Shown in pieces: positions 27,133 to 35,838 of a DNA stretch of 64,000 nucleotides (its first letter is position 1; every line of letters begins with the position of its first letter). The stretch lies in assembly GCF_014831675.1 (NCBI RefSeq), contig NZ_VJXY01000012.1, forward strand, positions 62,001 to 126,000, written 5' to 3'. The position numbers and the translations under genes were made by a program. Source of the stretch: Komarekiella delphini-convector SJRDD-AB1. Its GTDB lineage: Bacteria > Cyanobacteriota > Cyanobacteriia > Cyanobacteriales > Nostocaceae. The notes beneath the pieces were generated by a model, which saw only the letters and a list, made by a program, of their open reading frames with translations, did no database searches and had not been told where the DNA came from.

Positions 27133-27921
27133 TTGGACGACAACTATCAAACTTACTTAAATCGGGTAGCAAGAATGACGCTGCCAGAAGCTTACAGATC
27201 CCAAGTCCAGCATATCCAGGAATCTTCTAAATTTCAGCCGCATTCCGGGGCGAGAATTGCAGCACCTTTTCCTGGCTATACACTAATTACCCCATCTGCG
27301 GATGAAGAATCACAAAACTCCGCTTTCTACGCCAAGTTACAAGCTTATCAGCAGGAACTTTTGCAGTTGCCTGTAAACAGTGATTTGATTATCCCTGTAC
27401 CTCCTGCTAGCTTTCATCTGACTTTGGCTGACTTGATTTGGGATAGTGCTTACCGTGACGCCCATGAAAAAAATCCTGAATTTGAACAACAGTTACGCTC
27501 CTGCTGTGTTGAAATCTTTCGACAATATCAACAATCCATGACACGCGAGACTAATCCAATTTACTGGCAAGTGCTGGGATTGATAGTCATGCCAAGAGCT
27601 GTAGGTGTCTGTTTAGTACCCCAGGATGAACGCTGCTACGAGCAAATTATTCAATTTCGCCGCACAATCTATCAAAATCCAAAGTTAATTGCTTTGGGTA
27701 TTGAACAGCATTATCACTTCACAGCCCATGTTACATTAGGCTATTTTGGTGAAATTTCGCCAGATTTAGACCGTACAAATCTCAGCACAATGCTTTCTGA
27801 ATTAAATCAGCAATGGTTGTTAAATTCCCCAGAATTTTTGATTCATCGAGTCGAACTGCGGAAATTTGACAATATGACGCACTATCATCGTGAACCAGAT
27901 TGGCCAAGTTTAGATTTTTGA
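27133..27921 (+). CDS. DUF1868 protein, 2H phosphoesterase-like
   Basis: A protein of 262 residues from TTG 27133 (MDDNYQTYLNRVAR...); ATG 27175 is an alternative start. Two H-x-T motifs typical of the 2H (LigT/cyclic phosphodiesterase) superfamily are visible: SFHLTLAD and TAHVTLGYFG. This suggests a phosphoesterase acting on nucleotide 2',3' ends. The natural substrate of DUF1868 proteins is unknown. A clear hairpin terminator follows. Confidence 0.85.
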   Translation: MDDNYQTYLNRVARMTLPEAYRSQVQHIQESSKFQPHSGARIAAPFPGYTLITPSADEESQNSAFYAKLQAYQQELLQLPVNSDLIIPVPPASFHLTLADLIWDSAYRDAHEKNPEFEQQLRSCCVEIFRQYQQSMTRETNPIYWQVLGLIVMPRAVGVCLVPQDERCYEQIIQFRRTIYQNPKLIALGIEQHYHFTAHVTLGYFGEISPDLDRTNLSTMLSELNQQWLLNSPEFLIHRVELRKFDNMTHYHREPDWPSLDF

Positions 27922-27969
27922 ATTTAGACGTACATCAGCTAGATTTTGGTTTGGGAATTGAAAATTAGT

Positions 27970-28004
27970 AATAGGTAATATTTTTTAGTATTACCTATTT
28001 TTTA
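27970..28004 (+). terminator. Rho-independent terminator
   Basis: AATAGGTAATA (27970-27980) pairs perfectly with TATTACCTATT (27989-27999) across an 8-nt loop, followed by a T run. It ends the DUF1868 transcript. Confidence 0.85.
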
Positions 28005-28094
28005 TGAGACTAATGCTGAGTTCTGAGTATAAATCTAGGGACTTTAAGACTTTGAACAATCAACATTATCCTAACCTATACTTCGACTGCTATA

Positions 28095-28817
28095 TTAATT
28101 AATCAGAGTTACTTTACCAGTTTCGATATCGTAACAAGCGCCAACAATTTTTAGCTTGCCTTCACTGATAAATTTTGCCAAAATTGTTGAGCTTTCCTGT
28201 AATTTTTCAGCCTGATATTGAATATTGGCTATAACGGCATCCTGAGTTGTATTACCCGTTGTTAACTTTGCCCTTGCTAAAGATGGTTTGATGCCCTCAG
28301 TAATTAAACCGATTCTGCCAGGAAGTGGCTCGCTTTTGATAGCTTCTGCTACTGCACCACATTGTCTATGACCCAGAATCATAATTAATTGAGAACCTAA
28401 TACCGCTGTAGAATATTCCAGACTACCTATAATCGTGTCACTAACGACATTACCAGCGACTCGTACAACAAATAAATCTCCAAGCCCTCGATCAAAAATA
28501 ATTTCCGCTGGTACTCTAGAATCTGCACAGCCCAAAATAGAGGCAAAAGGATGCTGAGCTTTAGCAACTAACTGCAAACGTTCCAGTGATTGGTCGGGAT
28601 ATTGACGTTTTTGATGTACAAATCTTTGATTACCATCCAGTAAGCGTCTGATAGCTTCGTTAGGATCGACTGGATTGGGATTGTCTGGATGAATATCAGC
28701 AATAGCAGCTTGCTCTTTACTCCAAATACTAGGGCCAAAAGCAGTAACAGCAATGCTCAGCACACTTGCCAATTTCAAAAAATCACGACGTCCTACAAAT
28801 CCATTAATTCGACTCAT
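28095..28817 (-). CDS. Beta-class carbonic anhydrase, Tat-exported (EcaB-like)
   Basis: Start ATG 28817 is chosen because AGGT lies 7 nt upstream; an in-frame TTG at 28832 precedes it. The product has 240 residues. The N-terminus is a Tat signal (GRRDFLKLASVLSIAVTAFG). The beta-CA zinc site is complete: Cys and Asp/Arg of GCADSRVPAEIIFD, and His and Cys of GHRQCGAVAEA. It should interconvert CO2 and bicarbonate in the periplasm or thylakoid lumen, like the EcaB group in cyanobacteria. A cofactor-type Tat signal on a zinc enzyme implies folding before export. Confidence 0.92.
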   Translation of the reverse strand: MSRINGFVGRRDFLKLASVLSIAVTAFGPSIWSKEQAAIADIHPDNPNPVDPNEAIRRLLDGNQRFVHQKRQYPDQSLERLQLVAKAQHPFASILGCADSRVPAEIIFDRGLGDLFVVRVAGNVVSDTIIGSLEYSTAVLGSQLIMILGHRQCGAVAEAIKSEPLPGRIGLITEGIKPSLARAKLTTGNTTQDAVIANIQYQAEKLQESSTILAKFISEGKLKIVGACYDIETGKVTLIN

Positions 28818-29019
28818 CAGTCTACCTGACAACAGCTTTGTCGTTGTTAGGAAGATATCAGATGCGTGCTAGATGCAAGAGTACCCTTTTACACGGTTTA
28901 AGAGTAATTTAATCTTTAGTTGTTATTCAGAAGTAGTATCAAATGTGGTTTTTTTATAAAAAAGCGTCGGGAAAACCCATTCCTTCTAAGGATGGCATGA
29001 AAGACGTTTTTTTAGACCG

Positions 29020-29060
29020 TTGACAGTCGACAGTGAACAGTCAACAGTTAACAGTCAACA
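29020..29060. repeat. STRR heptamer array (CAACAGT type)
   Basis: Roughly six degenerate heptamers (TGACAGTC, GACAGTGAACAGT, CAACAGT, TAACAGT). They are flanked by sequence (AAAAAAGCGTC upstream, TATCCCCTTTTAG downstream) that recurs around the short array at about 45380-45440. Confidence 0.7.
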
Positions 29061-29094
29061 TCAAATCCTATCCCCTTTTAGAAGTGAGATAATC

Positions 29095-30720
29095 TTAAAG
29101 ATATTGCTTGTCAAATTCCACTTTGCCATACTCTAATTTGACTATTCGGTCTGCTAGATGAAAATAGCGATCGTCGTGGCTAATCGCTAGTACTGTTTTG
29201 CCCCGCTCCCGTAATTCTGGTAGTAGCTGAGTGTAGAATATTTCTTTGAATACTGGGTCTTGATCAGCTGCCCATTCGTCAAACAAATAAATTGGTCGGT
29301 CTTCTAAGTATGCTGTGAGCAGAGCTAATCGTTTACGCTGTCCTTGAGAAAGAGCAGTGGTAGAAAATTGCCCATTTTCTACTTTCACCTTATGGTCAAG
29401 TTGGAGTTGCTGAAGGTAGTTTTTTGCTTGAGTATCTAAGTTAGTATTTTCTAAACCTAAAAGTTCTTCAAATAAATAGAAGTCAGAAAATACCACTGAA
29501 AAATGTTGACGATACCACTCTCGGTTATGTTGATTAATTAGTTCTTTGTCAAACCAAATTTCGCCATTTTCTGGTATATAAAGTCCGGCAATCAGTTTAG
29601 CTAGACTGGATTTTCCACTGCCATTTCCACCTACGATAAACACTAGTTCTTGAGGATATAATGTCAGATCGATGGGGCCGAGGATAAAGTTACTGTCTTC
29701 TTGATATGTTCGGTAAGTGTGGGTAATACCTTTAAGTTGCAAGCTGTGCCAGTAGGATTTAAATGTAGGTGGAACTGTCGATACTTCAGCGCGGCTAGCT
29801 AGAGATAAACCGAGTGATTCTATTTTTTGTAAAGCTACGTTGGCTTTGCCAAGCTGGGGAAGATTGGTGACTATGTTGTCCATCGGCAACATTAAGTAAG
29901 TAAAAGTAAGAATATAACCAGAGAGAGTTTGGGGACTGATTGTCAGCAAGTAAGGCAATGCAAACAGTAAAAAACCCATTGCGAAAAAAAATAGGAGTTT
30001 ACCCCAGCTAGTAGTTGTGGCAAACAGTGTTAAACCATCAACATTGTGACGCCGAAATTTGGTAGCCGTTGATTGTAAGTGTTTTGTCAAAAAGACTTGA
30101 CGGCGTTGATAGTTGAGCTTAAGTTCTTTAACTCCTTCAGTGATGGTACGAAAATGTTTAAATAGTACGTCTTGATCCTCACGGGCGAGGGCGAGTAATT
30201 TCCCTCCTCTATTTAATAGCCATTGGCAACTGCCTATTCCCACAACTATTAGACTGACAACTATTAGAAATACTAACCAGGATAGCCAGGTAATATACAG
30301 TAGGCAACCCAAGACCATCGCCAGATCAATACACAGGAAAGGAATCACATATACAGCATTAGCAACAGCCTGTACATCCTCTGTTAAAGTTGCCAACAGC
30401 CGGGGATTTCCTAGCTGTTCTAAATGGCTTAACTCTGAAGCTAGAATCTGGCGACCTAAGCGCATTCGTAGTTGCAAGATGGCATTTTGAGATAGGCGAA
30501 TCAGCATCACTTGCGAAACAATGCTGGTAATAAGTGCGACTATTACCAGTCCCACAAAACCCCAAGCTATGGATGTGAGGGGCGAAGTACTACTGCGAGT
30601 CGCAGCACTGCTGATTAAGGCGATGAGTCCAGCACTACTGCCACCACTGAGGAATCCAGTGACGATCGCGATCGCCACCATCCCCCAAGAAGATCGCAGA
30701 AGAAAGTAAATTAGATTCAT
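29095..30720 (-). CDS. Cyclic-peptide-type export ABC transporter (PvdE/SyrD family)
   Basis: A protein of 541 residues with a six-helix membrane domain (about 1-300) fused to an ATPase. Walker A is GGNGSGKSSL, the signature is ALSQGQRKRLALL and Walker B is RPIYLFDEWAADQDP. The DEWAADQDP form is characteristic of the SyrD/PvdE and microviridin-type exporters, which act as homodimers. No non-ribosomal synthetase or graspetide ligase is present in the window, so the cargo is unknown. A link to the repeat peptide 6.6 kb away is possible but unsupported. Confidence 0.88.
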   Translation of the reverse strand: MNLIYFLLRSSWGMVAIAIVTGFLSGGSSAGLIALISSAATRSSTSPLTSIAWGFVGLVIVALITSIVSQVMLIRLSQNAILQLRMRLGRQILASELSHLEQLGNPRLLATLTEDVQAVANAVYVIPFLCIDLAMVLGCLLYITWLSWLVFLIVVSLIVVGIGSCQWLLNRGGKLLALAREDQDVLFKHFRTITEGVKELKLNYQRRQVFLTKHLQSTATKFRRHNVDGLTLFATTTSWGKLLFFFAMGFLLFALPYLLTISPQTLSGYILTFTYLMLPMDNIVTNLPQLGKANVALQKIESLGLSLASRAEVSTVPPTFKSYWHSLQLKGITHTYRTYQEDSNFILGPIDLTLYPQELVFIVGGNGSGKSSLAKLIAGLYIPENGEIWFDKELINQHNREWYRQHFSVVFSDFYLFEELLGLENTNLDTQAKNYLQQLQLDHKVKVENGQFSTTALSQGQRKRLALLTAYLEDRPIYLFDEWAADQDPVFKEIFYTQLLPELRERGKTVLAISHDDRYFHLADRIVKLEYGKVEFDKQYL

Positions 30721-30735
30721 GACGATTTATTAGAG

Positions 30736-30784
30736 ATTGGGGATTGGGGACTGGGGACTGGGGATTGGGGATTGGAGACTGGGA
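30736..30784. repeat. STRR heptamer array (ATTGGGG / ACTGGGG)
   Basis: Seven heptamers (ATTGGGG, ATTGGGG, ACTGGGG, ACTGGGG, ATTGGGG, ATTGGAG, ACTGGGA) fill most of the 96-bp gap between the divergent ABC transporter and hpnI genes. Confidence 0.85.
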
Positions 30785-30816
30785 AGATTTAGAGTGTTAA
30801 TACTTCGTAAATTTAG

Positions 30817-31998
30817 ATGAGAATTATTGATGTCTTGCTGTTAATCCTTTGTGTATCATCTGTTTTGTTTTACTGCTATGGGATTTATGCAGCGATCGCT
30901 TTCTTAAATCACCCCCATCCCATTACTCCTGAATTTTATCCACCTGTTACCATTCTCAAACCAATTTGTGGGGTTGATAGCGATGCTTACGAAAATCTCA
31001 CCTCATTTTGTCAACAAGATTATCTAGAGTACCAGATTATCTTTGCTGTACGCGATCGCCAAGACCCTGGTATAGAAGTTATCGAGAAAATCATCCAACA
31101 ATTTCCAGATACGGATATTCATTTGGTGGTAAGCGATCGCATCATTGGCGCAAACTTGAAAGTTAGTAATCTGGCGAATGCTGTCACCGTCGCTAAACAT
31201 GAAATTCTACTCATAGCCGATAGTGATATTCGCGTCGGGAAAGACTATTTGCAACGAGTTATCCAGCCATTAAAAGATGAGAGTATTGGTGTTGTCACCT
31301 GTTTGTATCGTTCCTTAGCACAAGGATGGGTAACAACTTTAGAGGCGTTAGGGACTGCTACCGATTTTCATGCAGGTGTTCTAGTCAGCAATGGACTAGA
31401 AGGGATAAAATTTGCTTTCGGTTCCACTATTGTAATTCGTAAACAAGTGCTGGAATTGATTGGTGGATTTGGAGCGATCGCTGATTATCTAGCAGATGAC
31501 TTTCAACTTGGCTATCTACCAGCTCAAGCTGGTTACAAGGTTGTACTGTCTGATTATGTAGTTGAACATGTTTTGGCAACTAGTACGCTAGTTGATGCCA
31601 TCCAGCGCCAGATCCGCTGGGCGCGTTGTATTCGCGTTTCTCGCCCTTGGAGTTATCTGGGATTGCTGTTTACCCACGGTACAGTTACTAGCTTATTGTT
31701 GTTCATTACTACCAGAGGTTCAATAGTCGGTTGGACTGGGTTAATGGTCACTTGGATGATGCGGTTGGTAATGGGCTGGGTGGTTGGGGTAAAAGTTCTC
31801 AATGATTCAGTTGCCAAAAAGTTCTTGTGGATCATTCCTTGGCGTGATTTAATTCATTTTGCTATATGGTGCTATGGCTTTGTGGACAGCACAATCGAGT
31901 GGCGGGGACAGCGCCTAAAGTTGCTCAAAGGCGGTAAGTTGGTGGCGATTGAGGAGGCAGGGGCAGAGGGGCAGGGGAATAAATACAGACGCGATTAA
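30817..31998 (+). CDS. hpnI: Hopanoid biosynthesis glycosyltransferase HpnI (ceramide-glucosyltransferase-like)
   Basis: A protein of 393 residues of the GT21-like family, with an N-terminal membrane helix (5-28), a GT-A catalytic domain (PPVTILKPICGVD, LLIADSDIRVG, YLADDFQLGYL, QRQIRWARCIR for the D, D, D, Q..RW signature), and two C-terminal membrane helices. HpnI adds N-acetylglucosamine to bacteriohopanetetrol. The partner deacetylase HpnK and radical SAM HpnJ are not in the window. The last residues (EEAGAEGQGNKYRRD) are translated from a purine-rich tract followed by a 20-bp palindrome, which also supplies the stop codon, so the native C-terminus has been replaced. Confidence 0.9.
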   Translation: MRIIDVLLLILCVSSVLFYCYGIYAAIAFLNHPHPITPEFYPPVTILKPICGVDSDAYENLTSFCQQDYLEYQIIFAVRDRQDPGIEVIEKIIQQFPDTDIHLVVSDRIIGANLKVSNLANAVTVAKHEILLIADSDIRVGKDYLQRVIQPLKDESIGVVTCLYRSLAQGWVTTLEALGTATDFHAGVLVSNGLEGIKFAFGSTIVIRKQVLELIGGFGAIADYLADDFQLGYLPAQAGYKVVLSDYVVEHVLATSTLVDAIQRQIRWARCIRVSRPWSYLGLLFTHGTVTSLLLFITTRGSIVGWTGLMVTWMMRLVMGWVVGVKVLNDSVAKKFLWIIPWRDLIHFAIWCYGFVDSTIEWRGQRLKLLKGGKLVAIEEAGAEGQGNKYRRD

Positions 31999-32038
31999 TC
32001 GCGTCTTGACTTTTGTACAGACGCGATTAATCGCGTCT
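31987..32038. repeat. Two copies of a perfect 20-bp palindrome
   Basis: AGACGCGATTAATCGCGTCT occurs at 31987-32006 and again at 32019-32038. The first copy contains the hpnI stop codon. Either copy could form a hairpin and act as a terminator. Confidence 0.9.
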
Positions 32039-32068
32039 CTACTCTTAACAAATGACTAATGACTCAGG

Positions 32069-32097
32069 ACGGGCTAAACCATAGCTATCCGCGCTTC
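32069..32097. repeat. 29-bp dispersed repeat, inverted copy of 25021-25049
   Basis: ACGGGCTAAACCATAGCTAT plus the next 9 bp is the exact reverse complement of 25021-25049, downstream of hpnI. Confidence 0.9.
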
Positions 32098-32297
32098 AGT
32101 ATTCCTCGCTCACTACTTTGGAGGTAAGACTACACTCCGCCCGATTGATATTCTGTTTCTAATTATTCTGCTCTCTGGTTTATATACATCTATCTTCAGT
32201 CAGGTAAAACGTTAAATATACATCTGATATGGTTGCTATTGATAGTAATTAATTGCAGTATTACTACAAATCTGTTGGTAAATTATTGGAGGTTTTT

Positions 32298-32744
32298 ATG
32301 ACTTCTACAAATATCAATTTTTCAGAACAAGGTATATCAAAATTCAAGAATTTGGATGTAGATGATCGCCTGGTTGTGTTGGCATTACTTTACAATGAAA
32401 TTGCTGATGAAGTTCCAGCGATCGCACTTGAAGATGTGCCAAATGACAATACAGCAAATTTGGTTGCTCAAATTCAAAATCTACCCCAAGCAGAACAACT
32501 AAATGCTTTGCGTCAGTTGCTAAAAAATGAAGGAGGAGAAACGGCTATTCCTATTAAGGAATATGCTGCAATGAGCACTGACTGTAAATTGGCTTTTTGG
32601 TATCACTTAGCTCAAAATTTAGGAACTTCGATTATTGGCTTACCAGATGACTGTATACCATCCGAAAAAGCATCAGAAGTATTGGATTTACTCGAAACAC
32701 CCAACCTTGAAGAAATAGTAACTTTCTTGAAGCAAGTAGTATAA
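32298..32744 (+). CDS. Orange carotenoid protein N-terminal-domain homologue (helical carotenoid protein)
   Basis: ATG 32298 with GGAGG 5 nt upstream gives 148 residues, all helical. It aligns along its length with the OCP N-terminal domain: FSEQGISKFKNLDVDDRLVV corresponds to the OCP ATIARFKQL..EDQLAL helix, LPQAEQLNALRQLLKN to the M.PLQQTQAM..L segment, and KLAFWYHLAQNLG to KLGFWYQLGEWME with its conserved Trp-Tyr. The OCP C-terminal regulatory domain is absent. Helical carotenoid proteins bind a ketocarotenoid; some quench singlet oxygen and some quench phycobilisomes. The sequence is divergent from the best-known clades, so I cannot assign the activity. Confidence 0.85.
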   Translation: MTSTNINFSEQGISKFKNLDVDDRLVVLALLYNEIADEVPAIALEDVPNDNTANLVAQIQNLPQAEQLNALRQLLKNEGGETAIPIKEYAAMSTDCKLAFWYHLAQNLGTSIIGLPDDCIPSEKASEVLDLLETPNLEEIVTFLKQVV

Positions 32745-32895
32745 TTTGGATTTAAAAATAGTGCGTAGAACATAGTCACTAACCACATTTAATTTGTTTT
32801 GTCAACATTTAGCTCATGTGCGTCCAAGTTGCACATTGACTGCATATAGCGGTTCCCATTCAAATGCGGTACAACATGACATCGTCAGGTGTAGG

Positions 32896-33445
32896 GGCAC
32901 GGCAGTGTCCATTGGTGTCAACTTAAATTGAAAGCTTAGTCTGATAGGCATTTCAAAGTTTTTCGATGTACCACCTAGATTTGAGATCCCCCCACTTTCC
33001 CCCTTTTTAAGGCTACGGTGTACACACAAGTCGGAAAAACCTGATCACCAAAGATTTGTAGTATTGCTATTTCGGCGAACTCATTTGCTATTTCGGCGAA
33101 CTCATTTGCTATTTCGGCGAACTCATTTGCTATTTCGGCGAACTCATTTGCTATTTCGGCGAACTCATTTGCTATTTCGGCGAACGCATTTGCTATTTCG
33201 GCGAACGCATTTGCTATTTCGGCGAACGCATTTGCTATTTCGGCGAACGCATTTGCTATTTCGGTGAACGCATTTGCTATTTCGGTGAACGCATTTGCTA
33301 TTTCGGTGAACGCATTTGTGTGTACACGTAGCTTTTTAAGGGGGAATAGAATCGAATGCTCCCTTTTAAAGGGGGTTGGGGGATCTGAAACTACGGGAAA
33401 TTGAGTGTTTGAGCTGAAGTTGACACCAGTGGGCACTGCCGTGCC
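32896..33445. mobile_element. Foldback (MITE-like) element with long imperfect inverted arms
   Basis: The outer ends match in inverted orientation: GGCACGGCAGTG, CCA and TGGTGTCAACTT at 32896-32924 versus the complement at 33417-33445, with two mismatches. The inner ends also match (CCCCCTT..TAA, GCTACG, TGTACACACAA at about 32998-33029 versus 33316-33345), and a GATCCCCC block lies between them in both arms. The arms of about 130 bp surround a 252-bp tandem array. There is no transposase; it would have to move in trans. Confidence 0.65.
33066..33317. repeat. 12 x 21-bp tandem array
   Basis: Twelve units of GCTATTTCGGCGAACTCATT plus T occur in three ordered blocks: five with CGAACTC, four with CGAACGC and three with TGAACGC. 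On the minus strand the array is open and reads as the heptad N[AE]F[AT]EIA twelve times (within a frame 32975-33463). A coding role is doubtful because the flanks are the arms of the foldback element. Confidence 0.95.
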
Positions 33446-33485
33446 ATTATGGGTATACCTCACTGTTATTAATCATTCGTCCGTA

Positions 33486-33670
33486 ATGTTTCCACTATGG
33501 TTACAAGCAGGTTTTTGGGGTTTAGTTAGCGGTTCCGTAGTGGGCTACTATGCTAAAATTCCTCAACGAGCGATGTCTAGCGACAAGCCGCTTCTCTACG
33601 AGACGCTCCGCGAACGCGTCTACGCTGCAATTATGGCTTTTGGTACAGGTTGTGCTAATTTCGCCCCAGG
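33486..33670 (+). pseudogene. Fragment of a ZIP-family metal transporter gene, split by a repeat
   Basis: MFPLWLQAGFWGLVSGS, VVGYYAKIPQR and AIMAFGTG match the N-terminal helices of cyanobacterial ZIP permeases. A 56-bp palindromic repeat (33570-33625) separates PQR from AIMAFG. A few residues typical of the first helix pair are missing before GYYAK, and the similarity ends after about 60 residues. The frame then runs into pyrimidine-rich repeat sequence at the shc stop codon. Confidence 0.55.
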
Positions 33671-33835
33671 GGGGCAGAAGGCAGAGTTTTTATGCCTGTT
33701 TACGAGCATTAAAGACTCGTTAACGGAGTTCAAAGGTGGATTCATCCAGTTCAAAGACTCATTGTCATATCCCAAAATAAAATATATTCTCTTCTACCCC
33801 TCTGCCTCCCCTGCCTCCTTCCCCCTCCCCTTCCA

Positions 33836-35749
33836 CTATTCCAGAATTGCTTGATAACGACCCAGAGCAATTAGGGGAAAGTATTGTTGATACAAGTGAT
33901 ACTTGAGATAAAAATGTCCAGGGAAGCCCGTACCTGTAAAGTTTGCTTCGTACCAAGTACCATCTGGCTGTTGAGTTGCTAAAAGATAGCTAATTCCTTT
34001 CTCAATGGCGTCAATCGCTAATTTGCCTGTTGCTTCACCCGCTGCTATTAGCCCAATTAAAGCCCAAGCAGTTTGAGATGCGGTACTATCTCCTTTTCCT
34101 TTAAGGCTAGGATCGTCATAGCTGCGGCAAGTTTCGCCCCAACCACCATCTGGGTTTTGACATCCGACTAGCCAAGCTTCACCCCGTTTGATACTGAGTT
34201 GATGCCTTGGCGGATCAATTAAGGCTAGGGCTGACAGGACGCCACTAGTGCCGTAGATATAATTTACACCCCAGCGACCGAACCAACAGCCTTCAGTTTC
34301 TTGCTCATCCATGAGATAAGTCAGTGCTCGTTCCAGGTTGTGCATATCAATTGATAAGTCACAAACACCCAGCATTTCTAGAACTCTAGCGGTAACATCT
34401 GCGGTATTGGGATCAATCATGGCTTTCAAGTCTCCATAAGGGATGGAGTTAAGCCAATCTTGATCGTTGTCCAAATCAAAGGCAGCCCAACCACCTGGTT
34501 TACACTGCATGGATGCAATCCAATTTAAGCCACGGGCGATCGCAGTCTGCTTTAATTTTTCATTAGGGAGTTTCGCCATGTGTAGAGCCATCACCACAAC
34601 AGCGGAATCATCTACATCTGGATAAAAGTTATTGTCAAACTCAAATGCCCAAGCTCCTGGTTTTCCCTGGTGATTTTTTACAGCCCAATCTCCGTAGTTC
34701 AGAATTTGCTTTTGTAGCAACCACTCTCCAGCCTGCACGACAGCTGGCTCATCTGGTGCAAAACCAGATTCTATAAGGGCACGCATCGCCCAAGCTGTAT
34801 CCCAGACAGGTGAAATACAAGGCTGTACGCTGTAAATATCCTCTGTTTGCAAAGCAAAGTTATCAATTGCTTGCAAACCTCGTTCCACAATGGGGTCGTT
34901 CACGTCGTAACCGAGACACCGCAAAGCCAGCATTGAATTTAGCATAGCGGGAATAATCCCACCCCAGTCACCCGTGGCTTCTTGCCGTTCTAAAATCCAT
35001 TTTTCGGCGGCTTTGATGCCCTCTTCGCGGAAGGGTACTAAATTGAGGCTTTCTGCTAGCTTGAACCCATCATCAAGGGTGAGGAATAAATCTGTCCAAT
35101 CGCCACTGCGAGGTAGTTCCCAACGGACTTGCTCGACCCCTTCGACGTATAACTCATCTAGGTTGATAGTTGGGGCGGTGACAAAAACAGGTTTGCGATC
35201 GCAGACAATCAACAGCGGTACAGTACTGGAGCGGGCCCAACTAGACATTTCGTAGATATTGATAGGGAAAGCTGTGGGCAAAAGCATCACCCAAGGTGGT
35301 AGTGAGGGAATACCACGCCAGTTGTAACAGCCAAGTAAAGCGAGGTGTAACTTGGTAAAAATCCGAGTTTTGCTGATACCGCCCCGTTTAAGAATAAAGG
35401 CTCGCGCCTGAATCATTGCCGGATCACTTGCTGATACACCCAGCAACTTCAGCGCCATATAAGCCTCAACCGAAGTGCTCAGTTCTCCACCATCACCGTA
35501 GAAAAGCTCCCAGCCCCCATGCTGCCGTTGCTGAGAACGCAGATAAGTTTCAACTTTGTGTAATGGTCTTGTTTGGTCTGTCCCCCAAATTTTATGCAGG
35601 AGAACCACCTCAGCAGTAATCGTGACATTAGATTCTAACTCTGCCCACCAATAACCTGCAGGATTTTGAATCGAAAGCAGATATTTTTGGCTAGCTGCAA
35701 TCGCCGTTGCGACTTGATTGACTATCACCCTGTCTTGTGTTTGCATCAA
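33836..35749 (-). CDS. shc: Squalene--hopene cyclase
   Basis: A protein of 637 residues, the normal length. It has several QW motifs (for example GGWELFYG, GDWGGIIPAM, KPGGWAAFD and NPDGGWGET), and the protonating DxDD motif is DVDD at residues 378-381. It cyclises squalene to hopene/hopanol on the membrane surface, the entry step of hopanoid synthesis. The gene is divergent from hpnB across a 90-bp gap, so the two share a control region. The stop codon abuts a pyrimidine-rich tract. Confidence 0.97.
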   Translation of the reverse strand: MMQTQDRVIVNQVATAIAASQKYLLSIQNPAGYWWAELESNVTITAEVVLLHKIWGTDQTRPLHKVETYLRSQQRQHGGWELFYGDGGELSTSVEAYMALKLLGVSASDPAMIQARAFILKRGGISKTRIFTKLHLALLGCYNWRGIPSLPPWVMLLPTAFPINIYEMSSWARSSTVPLLIVCDRKPVFVTAPTINLDELYVEGVEQVRWELPRSGDWTDLFLTLDDGFKLAESLNLVPFREEGIKAAEKWILERQEATGDWGGIIPAMLNSMLALRCLGYDVNDPIVERGLQAIDNFALQTEDIYSVQPCISPVWDTAWAMRALIESGFAPDEPAVVQAGEWLLQKQILNYGDWAVKNHQGKPGAWAFEFDNNFYPDVDDSAVVVMALHMAKLPNEKLKQTAIARGLNWIASMQCKPGGWAAFDLDNDQDWLNSIPYGDLKAMIDPNTADVTARVLEMLGVCDLSIDMHNLERALTYLMDEQETEGCWFGRWGVNYIYGTSGVLSALALIDPPRHQLSIKRGEAWLVGCQNPDGGWGETCRSYDDPSLKGKGDSTASQTAWALIGLIAAGEATGKLAIDAIEKGISYLLATQQPDGTWYEANFTGTGFPGHFYLKYHLYQQYFPLIALGRYQAILE

Positions 35750-35838
35750 AAACTATTCAACCTCAACACTCAACATCTAGTTATGAACACGGCAGTACGG
35801 TGTATTGTGTCTGAGTCACTGAAAATTTGCAAGAGATC

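Noticed and set aside
33066-33317. Possible CRISPR array
   Set aside because: The 21-bp units are contiguous without spacers and no cas gene is near.
32975-33463. Minus-strand frame of 162 codons translating the 21-bp array as a heptad coiled coil
   Set aside because: Both ends lie in the inverted arms of the foldback element, and the reading frame survives because 21 is a multiple of 3; kept only as a finding, not as a gene.
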